Part shown: one piece after another, positions 21,292 through 24,770 of the stretch | How positions within the stretch are numbered: the first letter of the stretch is position 1 | Layout of the letters: each line of letters opens with the position of its first letter | Virus record (IMG/VR): IMGVR_UViG_3300025108_003015 | Coordinates: 1-24,770 of that record | Length of the DNA: 24,770 bases | Reading direction: 5' to 3' (one strand) | Source: a virus | Translations under genes and position numbers: made by a program | Notes under the pieces: generated by a model | Told to the model about the DNA's origin: nothing | Databases searched by the model: none | Seen by the model: only the letters and a program-made list of their open reading frames with translations

Positions 21292-21644
21292 GGGAAGTCC
21301 TGAAGAATTAAGGAAGAAATTTTGAAACACTCTGTATGTCCTCCAAACTTAATTTTTGGAGCATAGCTGTCATGCTTATACTTAGCATGAAGTTCCTGTT
21401 CAAACTTCCAGCAATTATATATAGTGTCGTGGTAAGTTCGTTGTATTCTTAAGTCGTAGTATTTGAATCCTCGACTTCGTTTGATTACGTGTCTCCAATC
21501 TTTCCCACTAGCTATACCTACCTTGATACACTCTCGGTTCCATGTTTTTGTATTGACTAAAATTACGCCGTATAAAACTCCGTCCCTTTCTTTTTCAAGA
21601 GGACGATTATCGAAGTATGTTTGATTGTATACTCCTCCAGCCAT
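21276..21644 (-). CDS. GIY-YIG-like (T5orf172-type) nuclease
   Basis: 122 residues. LYGVIL (24-29) and KVGIA (41-45) match the two strands of a GIY-YIG core, followed by conserved Arg candidates (R51, R57), a FEQELHAKY helix with E82/E84, and FGGHTECF (100-107). The last is a phrase I know from T5orf172/GIY-YIG phage proteins. Catalytic Tyr and Glu cannot be assigned securely. I start at the ATG at 21644, which overlaps the previous stop as TAATG; the frame extends 11 codons further upstream. It lies between the two ligase parts and could be a homing endonuclease that once invaded the ligase gene. Confidence 0.68.
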   Translation of the reverse strand: MAGGVYNQTYFDNRPLEKERDGVLYGVILVNTKTWNRECIKVGIASGKDWRHVIKRSRGFKYYDLRIQRTYHDTIYNCWKFEQELHAKYKHDSYAPKIKFGGHTECFKISSLILQDFPKNRS

Positions 21645-21844
21645 TAGAATATTTCTAAAGTAAAGTTTTCTGCACACTCTTCAGCGTACTGTTCAGTATG
21701 GCCTGTAATAACTCTGTCTTCTTTCCATATTTGGTTTTCAAACATCCTAACTACATAACCATTCTTGTGGCTGTAAATTTCTGCTTTTCTATTTTTAGCT
21801 CGAAACTCATGTAATAAAGCTCCATCTATGATTTGTATACTCAT
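21644..21844 (-). CDS. 66-residue phage protein, unknown function
   Basis: A small protein (MSIQIIDGALLHEFRAKNRK at the start). A beta-rich middle (AEIYSHKNGYVVRMFEN) leads to an acidic helix (EQYAEECAENFTL). The start overlaps the ligase stop as ATGA and the stop overlaps the nuclease start as TAATG, so it is translated from the ligase message. I recall similar short proteins with a GYxVRMFEN-like strand in other marine phages but know no function. It separates the ligase parts together with the nuclease gene. Confidence 0.72.
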   Translation of the reverse strand: MSIQIIDGALLHEFRAKNRKAEIYSHKNGYVVRMFENQIWKEDRVITGHTEQYAEECAENFTLEIF

Positions 21845-22773
21845 CCTATCCTCTGTACAATTTGTGGTATTATCTTACCTGCTCTAATTACTTCTACATA
21901 GCACCCAATCTCTAAGTTAAGTGCTTCTATAATAGCTTTATTATGCAGACTTGCTCTACTAACCAATGCATCTTCTATCATTACTGGCTCTAGAATTGCA
22001 ACTGGAGATACTGCACCTGATTTACCTACTTGCCATTCTACATCTAATAATGTAGTAACGACTCCCGGCTCTCTTTTCTTCAGAGCGTATGCTCCTCTAG
22101 GGTGGTGACTAGTAAATCCTAACTCTTCAAACTGTTTATTACTGTTTACTCGCATGACTAGTCCATCTTGAGGATATTCCTCAGCTTGATCAGCTATTGA
22201 TATAACAGTATCGAATCCTAGTGATTGTATATAATCCAAATCAGTCTCATAGTTTTCTGTAGGAGATACATTGATGCCGTATGCAATGAACCTTATGTCT
22301 CGAGTCATAAACTCATCAACACTTTTAAGGTTCAATGCTCCAGCAGCATAGTTTCTTGCGTTTGGTATGGTCTTTGGGGAGACTACCTCTCCTGTTATCT
22401 GCATAGGAGCAGTTACAGGAAAGGAGGTAGGTAACTTCTTAGACATTAGTCTAGTGATATCTAATCCTTGTTTTCCATCTCCCCTTGTAAGCACTTTCTG
22501 TACTTTACCATCTGCAATTAATATACTTATCGCAGCTCCATCAAACTTAGGTGTAACTACAGTACACGGAAACGCAGGTTTATCTTCTCCTTCCCATACT
22601 TTTTGCAGGGAAAACATTGGATATAAATGCGGGAACCGTTTTTCTGAGACATCAGAGTACCCAACATCCTCGATGTTTGCTAGGTTAAACAAATGGTCAT
22701 ATATCTCATCTGACATAATGGGAGAGCCTTTGTAATACTCTTCTGATGCTTTTCTAACTAAATCTGAAATCAT
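21841..22773 (-). CDS. NAD+-dependent DNA ligase, N-terminal part (Ia, adenylation, OB fold)
   Basis: 310 residues that cover the catalytic half of LigA. The Ia-like NMN-binding segment is YYKGSPIMSDEIYD (13-26). HLYPMFSLQKVW precedes the adenylated lysine K76 in PKFDG (75-79), followed by RGDG (97-100), GE (128-129), DGLVMRV (203-209) and the KKR Lys region (232-234). The OB fold (about 245-310) has EWQVGKSG, VSRASLHN and VIRAGKIIPQI. The protein stops right after the OB fold. It can form the ligase-adenylate, and with the zinc/HhH/BRCT partner would seal nicks. Both halves keep their key residues, so this is a functional two-subunit enzyme rather than a broken gene. Confidence 0.94.
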   Translation of the reverse strand: MISDLVRKASEEYYKGSPIMSDEIYDHLFNLANIEDVGYSDVSEKRFPHLYPMFSLQKVWEGEDKPAFPCTVVTPKFDGAAISILIADGKVQKVLTRGDGKQGLDITRLMSKKLPTSFPVTAPMQITGEVVSPKTIPNARNYAAGALNLKSVDEFMTRDIRFIAYGINVSPTENYETDLDYIQSLGFDTVISIADQAEEYPQDGLVMRVNSNKQFEELGFTSHHPRGAYALKKREPGVVTTLLDVEWQVGKSGAVSPVAILEPVMIEDALVSRASLHNKAIIEALNLEIGCYVEVIRAGKIIPQIVQRIG

Positions 22774-22775
22774 AA

Positions 22776-23051
22776 CTATTTGCCTATGTGTTTGACGTCA
22801 TCTCTTGGTATAACTTGGTATGCACCTTTGTTATACGCAACAGCGACTGTGTATTGTTTACTTACTTCCTTCTTGTATGAAGTGTCTTGTGCAGGACTAT
22901 ATGGTTTAAGTTCTGCACTTGGTATAGAGGGTGAGGAAGGCAGGGTATGATCCTGCACCTGTAGGCGAACCCACTGTCCTGACCGGTTAGACGACTTCCT
23001 CTTTGTCTTTAATCTGTTCTTTCTTTTACGCCCATGCTGGTCGTAGCTCAT
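22776..23051 (-). CDS. Small basic protein, unknown
   Basis: 91 residues with a strongly basic N-terminus (HGRKRKNRLKTKRKSSNR) that could bind nucleic acid, a Ser/Pro-rich middle, and a C-terminal beta-like segment (YTVAVAYNKGAYQVIPRDD). It is the first gene after a perfect promoter. The open frame begins at 23069, but that ATG lies 7 nt from the -10 box, at about the transcription start. The next ATG, 23051, has AAGGA close upstream and is preferred here. It is followed after two bases by the ligase N-terminal gene. I recognise no family. Confidence 0.7.
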   Translation of the reverse strand: MSYDQHGRKRKNRLKTKRKSSNRSGQWVRLQVQDHTLPSSPSIPSAELKPYSPAQDTSYKKEVSKQYTVAVAYNKGAYQVIPRDDVKHIGK

Positions 23052-23075
23052 ACTTCCTTTTAAAATCATAAGTAT

Positions 23076-23117
23076 ATTATACAGAGATTTTGGGGAGTTG
23101 TCAAGAACTATTTTATG
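23076..23117 (-). promoter_or_regulatory. Sigma-70-type promoter, perfect consensus
   Basis: Minus-strand TTGACA (23099-23104) and TATAAT (23076-23081), 17 bp apart, with CAAAATC in the spacer and AAAATAGTTC before the -35. The 18 bases reaching from the -35 upstream are identical to those of the promoter at 24224-24265. The upstream edge touches the stop of the PC4-like gene. It drives the basic protein, ligase N-terminal part, 66-residue protein and GIY-YIG-like gene. Confidence 0.9.
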
Positions 23118-23415
23118 ATTGGTAAGTTTGGTTTATAAGGTCAGAGAACTCTCTTTCTAATATTTCTCTTGACTCTGCTAGAGAAATAATTTCTACAAGA
23201 CCTTCGAAAAGACCTCTTGTATTCTCAAAGTCAATAGACATAGCAATGCCGTCCTTACTAGGCTTCCATTCTTCATCAAAATCTTGATAATACTTACGAA
23301 GATGTAGATACTCTTTGCCTCTAAAACTATTTACTACTAGTCTTACTTGCTCCGAGTTATCTTCGTTAACTGAAATGACCTTCTCATATTTTGCTGGTGC
23401 CTCATACAGGTTCAT
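23113..23415 (-). CDS. PC4-like ssDNA-binding protein
   Basis: 100 residues matching the PC4/Sub1 fold. VRLVVNSFRGKEYLHLRKYY (24-43) corresponds to the family's VRVSxxxFKGKxYVDIRxYY. EEWKPSKDGIAMSID (48-62) is the WKPTKKGIxL loop and strand, and a helix follows (GLFEGLVEII). PC4 proteins bind ssDNA as dimers. The phage T5 homologue is known and has been linked to recombination-dependent replication, the natural role here alongside SbcCD and gp32-like genes. It overlaps the upstream gene by 14 nt. The C-terminal 20 residues extend beyond the usual core. Confidence 0.87.
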   Translation of the reverse strand: MNLYEAPAKYEKVISVNEDNSEQVRLVVNSFRGKEYLHLRKYYQDFDEEWKPSKDGIAMSIDFENTRGLFEGLVEIISLAESREILEREFSDLINQTYQS

Positions 23416-23671
23416 TTCTAATCACCTTGTTGAGTGGTACAATACTTGTTACATTATCTGGCACAAGTATTCTGTAGGAATCTGTGTCCCAACAGAAGCA
23501 TAATACAGTGTGTTGACCGCTTTTCGCCCTAGTTTTCTTTGATTGTATATATTTATTATCAAAATCTATAGTACACACGTTATATTTCAACTTGCGACTA
23601 TTTTGACTTCTGTAAGTAATTACTGCATCCCCTGCTCTGTCCATTTTTTCAATGAACTCTTTCTTTTTCAT
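23402..23671 (-). CDS. Small SH3-like protein, WYL_2 (DUF2693)-like
   Basis: 89 residues, with DAVITYRSQNSRKLKYNVCTID, then a basic loop (SKKTRAKSG) and VLCFCWDTDSYRILVPDNVTSI. The order of strands matches the protein at 12631-12864 (VTYRSLN and KILMYNCTFEKWEDID), so I place both in the same small beta-barrel group. AAGGAGAAGT directly before the ATG is an excellent ribosome binding site. It stands first in the stretch after a terminator and has only a weak candidate promoter (TTGACC without a good -10). Function unknown. Confidence 0.65.
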   Translation of the reverse strand: MKKKEFIEKMDRAGDAVITYRSQNSRKLKYNVCTIDFDNKYIQSKKTRAKSGQHTVLCFCWDTDSYRILVPDNVTSIVPLNKVIRNEPV

Positions 23672-23734
23672 ACTTCTCCTTAGTTAATAGTTGAAAATTT
23701 TCTTCTTTTTAACTTAAGGTCAATATTTTAGATA

Positions 23735-23761
23735 CAAAAATACCCCGAACTAGTCGGGGTA
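23735..23761 (-). terminator. Intrinsic terminator after the single-repeat HTH gene
   Basis: On the minus strand a perfect 8-bp stem (TACCCCGA/TCGGGGTA, 23741-23748 with 23754-23761) with a 5-nt loop is followed directly by TTTTTG. It starts 8 bp after the stop of the HTH gene, so that gene forms its own transcription unit. Confidence 0.9.
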
Positions 23762-23768
23762 CAAACAA

Positions 23769-24125
23769 TTACTCGTTTATTTTGTTGATAAGGTCAGCAA
23801 AATACTGTGCTGCTTTACCAGTTAGTTTTTCAACTATAGAACTATCTACATCATGACCTGCGTCACTGATTGCAGATGATAGTGCATCTTGAGCGTCAGC
23901 TTTTGATACTCTAGTTCCACCTGTTGAACCACCTGAAGCCTTGGCTGCTGGTGTTTTCTTGACATAGACGCCAGCCTTAGTAAGAATCATTCTGACTCCG
24001 TTAGGTGTTTGCCCTAGTTGCTCAGCAATGTCTGCAACTATTTCCATACTATTCTCTGGTGTAGCATTCTCTTCTACATACATATCAATAGCTTCTTGTT
24101 TTGTTTCATCTGTCCATGTTGACAT
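23769..24125 (-). CDS. Single-repeat HTH DNA-binding protein
   Basis: 118 residues. The N-terminal repeat (WTDETKQEAIDMYVEE, then IVADIAEQLGQTPNGVRMILTKAG, about 4-55) matches the repeats of the four-repeat protein at 19752-20471. A Gly/Ser/Ala-rich linker (about 58-75) and a helical C-terminal domain (SKADAQDALSSAISDA onward) follow, perhaps for oligomerisation. I choose the ATG at 24125 because GGAG lies 7-8 nt upstream and the conserved WTDE block starts four residues in. The open frame continues to 24212, but that ATG is about 5 nt from the predicted mRNA start. With a perfect promoter and a strong terminator around it, the gene is probably highly expressed. Role unknown. Confidence 0.78.
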   Translation of the reverse strand: MSTWTDETKQEAIDMYVEENATPENSMEIVADIAEQLGQTPNGVRMILTKAGVYVKKTPAAKASGGSTGGTRVSKADAQDALSSAISDAGHDVDSSIVEKLTGKAAQYFADLINKINE

Positions 24126-24223
24126 ACGTTTTCTCCTGTGTTTGTAAAATTCAGGCATGCCGGGTGCCCACCCTGTCGCTTCCTTCATTTGTTGGTAATA
24201 TCTATCACTCATAATATAAATAT

Positions 24224-24265
24224 ATTATAATAAATTTTGAAAGATTTGTCAAGAACTATTTTATA
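24224..24265 (-). promoter_or_regulatory. Sigma-70-type promoter, perfect consensus
   Basis: Minus-strand TTGACA (24247-24252) and TATAAT (24224-24229), spacing 17 bp, with CAAAAT in the spacer and AAAATAGTTC before the -35. With the preferred ATG at 24125 the leader is about 90 nt. It serves the monocistronic single-repeat HTH gene. Confidence 0.9.
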
Positions 24266-24269
24266 CATC

Positions 24270-24467
24270 CTATGAAAAATGTTTCTTGATTGCTTTAATT
24301 TTATCTTCTGCTTCGGCTATTTTTGAGACTTGAGTCTCCATAGCTTCTACAATATCAGGGTGTTCCCCAATACCAACAGAGTTGCGTTGATATGTCAATA
24401 GGTTTGCCTTTGCAACCTCTGCATCTCCTTCCAATTTTTTGATTAATGCTGTAAATAAATAATTCAT
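24270..24467 (-). CDS. 65-residue helical phage protein, unknown
   Basis: A small protein with a leading helix (LFTALIKKLEGDAEVAKANL), the loop VGIGEHPDI (31-39) and a second charged helix (VEAMETQVSKIAEAEDKIKAIKKHF). The two helices probably pack as a hairpin. I have the impression of similar xVGIGEHPDIVEA proteins in other phages but no function. The start overlaps the upstream membrane-protein stop as ATGA. A perfect promoter for the next gene begins just past its stop. Confidence 0.72.
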   Translation of the reverse strand: MNYLFTALIKKLEGDAEVAKANLLTYQRNSVGIGEHPDIVEAMETQVSKIAEAEDKIKAIKKHFS

Positions 24468-24733
24468 TCTTGTCCTTCCATTATAGTTACTAGATACTTT
24501 GTTATAAATCTATCCTGTAACTCATCATTCACTATACACCCCCATAAAAAGGGTGCGCCTATGGTGAAGCCTATTAGTTGTATAATAAATACAAGTGGCC
24601 ACCATCTTGTTACTGCGTGATCTGGATATGACCTCCTCATATAATTATGAATAGGCCACCATAATCTTCCCATTAACATTATTATTGATGACAAATAAAT
24701 TGCCAACAATATACTAAATAAACTTAACTCCAT
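24464..24733 (-). CDS. Small membrane protein with two transmembrane segments
   Basis: 89 residues with hydrophobic segments at about 4-22 (FSILLAIYLSSIIMLMG) and 46-66 (PLVFIIQLIGFTIGAPFLWG), separated by a basic, aromatic loop (RLWWPIHNYMRRSYPDH). It ends in a short polar tail. Size and topology would suit a holin or another inner-membrane phage protein, but no lysis genes are visible beside it, so I leave the function open. GGAG lies about 4 nt before the ATG. The start overlaps a frame that enters from the right edge of the window. Confidence 0.7.
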   Translation of the reverse strand: MELSLFSILLAIYLSSIIMLMGRLWWPIHNYMRRSYPDHAVTRWWPLVFIIQLIGFTIGAPFLWGCIVNDELQDRFITKYLVTIMEGQE

Positions 24734-24770
24734 ACTGCTCCAAGTGTCTTAAACTACCAAGCTCATAAGC
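24714..24770 (-). CDS. C-terminal end of a gene entering from the right edge (partial)
   Basis: A minus-strand frame is open from the last base of the window and ends in TAG at 24714, encoding AYELGSLRHLEQYGVKFI. It overlaps the start of the membrane-protein gene by 20 nt, like the other coupled genes here. Only 18 residues are visible, so neither identity nor reality can be settled. Confidence 0.45.
   Translation of the reverse strand, partial: AYELGSLRHLEQYGVKFI

Noticed and set aside
22367-22735. Plus-strand open frame of 122 codons
   Set aside because: It is antisense to the adenylation domain of the ligase, whose motifs are intact on the other strand; no ribosome binding site or protein-like pattern.
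23675-23734. Candidate promoter before the WYL_2-like gene (TTGACC on the minus strand)
   Set aside because: The -35 is one base off consensus, but at 17-18 bp there is only AAATTT/AATTTT, and none of the shared features of the four strong promoters is present.
1-24770. tRNA genes, rRNA genes, CRISPR arrays, IS elements or attachment sites
   Set aside because: I looked for cloverleaf ends, regularly spaced repeats, transposase motifs and terminal inverted repeats, and saw none; the coding density leaves no room for most of these.

Overview
The window looks like the early (DNA-metabolism) region of a tailed double-stranded DNA phage. The evidence is a dense, almost gap-free set of genes that overlap by ATGA or TAATG junctions, nearly all on the minus strand. 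They encode a complete phage replication and recombination set: family A DNA polymerase, DnaB-type helicase, small CHC2/TOPRIM primase, gp32-like ssDNA-binding protein, UvsW-like helicase, SbcC/SbcD pair, PDDEXK Holliday-junction-type nuclease, flap endonuclease, NAD+-dependent ligase in two pieces and class I ribonucleotide reductase. The base composition is AT-rich. The order ligase C-terminal part / DNA-binding protein / helicase / primase / polymerase / helicase / SbcD / SbcC / resolvase / flap nuclease recalls the D-gene block of coliphage T5, which also has a two-piece NAD+ ligase and a PC4 homologue. A T5-related replication module in an AT-rich, probably aquatic or marine phage is my inference. 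The host cannot be read from the window.

Layout. At the left edge (1-295) two short plus-strand reading frames run convergently into the minus-strand block. From right to left, in the direction of transcription, the block holds: two small genes and a partial one at the right edge (24270-24770); a one-repeat HTH protein with its own promoter and terminator (23735-24265); a WYL_2-like protein and a PC4-like protein (23113-23671); a second promoter and a basic protein; the adenylation half of the ligase, a small protein and a GIY-YIG-like nuclease (21276-23117). A third promoter then leads to the zinc-finger/HhH/BRCT half of the ligase and a four-repeat HTH protein closed by a hairpin (19700-21291). 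Next come helicase, nucleotidyltransferase, sugar epimerase, a 58-residue protein, primase, HNH endonuclease, polymerase, two small proteins, a 2OG-Fe(II) oxygenase and the UvsW-like helicase (10791-19689). A fourth promoter precedes a hypothetical gene, ssDNA-binding protein, SbcD, SbcC, resolvase, flap nuclease, NrdA, NrdB and a DUF6447-like protein. The block ends with a three-domain glycosyltransferase/hydroxylase and another 2OG oxygenase (255-10770).

The most striking gene is at 821-2728. It joins a GT25 domain of the collagen-galactosyltransferase kind, a PLOD/LH3-type glycosyltransferase domain and a PLOD-type lysyl hydroxylase domain in one 635-residue protein. In animals these three activities together build Glc-Gal-hydroxylysine on collagen. 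A GalE-like epimerase at 17168-17962 could supply UDP-sugar. I infer modification of a lysine-containing phage or host protein, perhaps a collagen-like tail fibre, but no substrate is visible here.

Regulation. Four minus-strand promoters have perfect TTGACA and TATAAT boxes with exactly 17 bp spacing, plus a shared A/T-rich element upstream of the -35, so they look like strong host sigma-70 early promoters. I saw two intrinsic hairpins, no tRNA or rRNA genes, no CRISPR array and no stretch over 300 bp without a gene.
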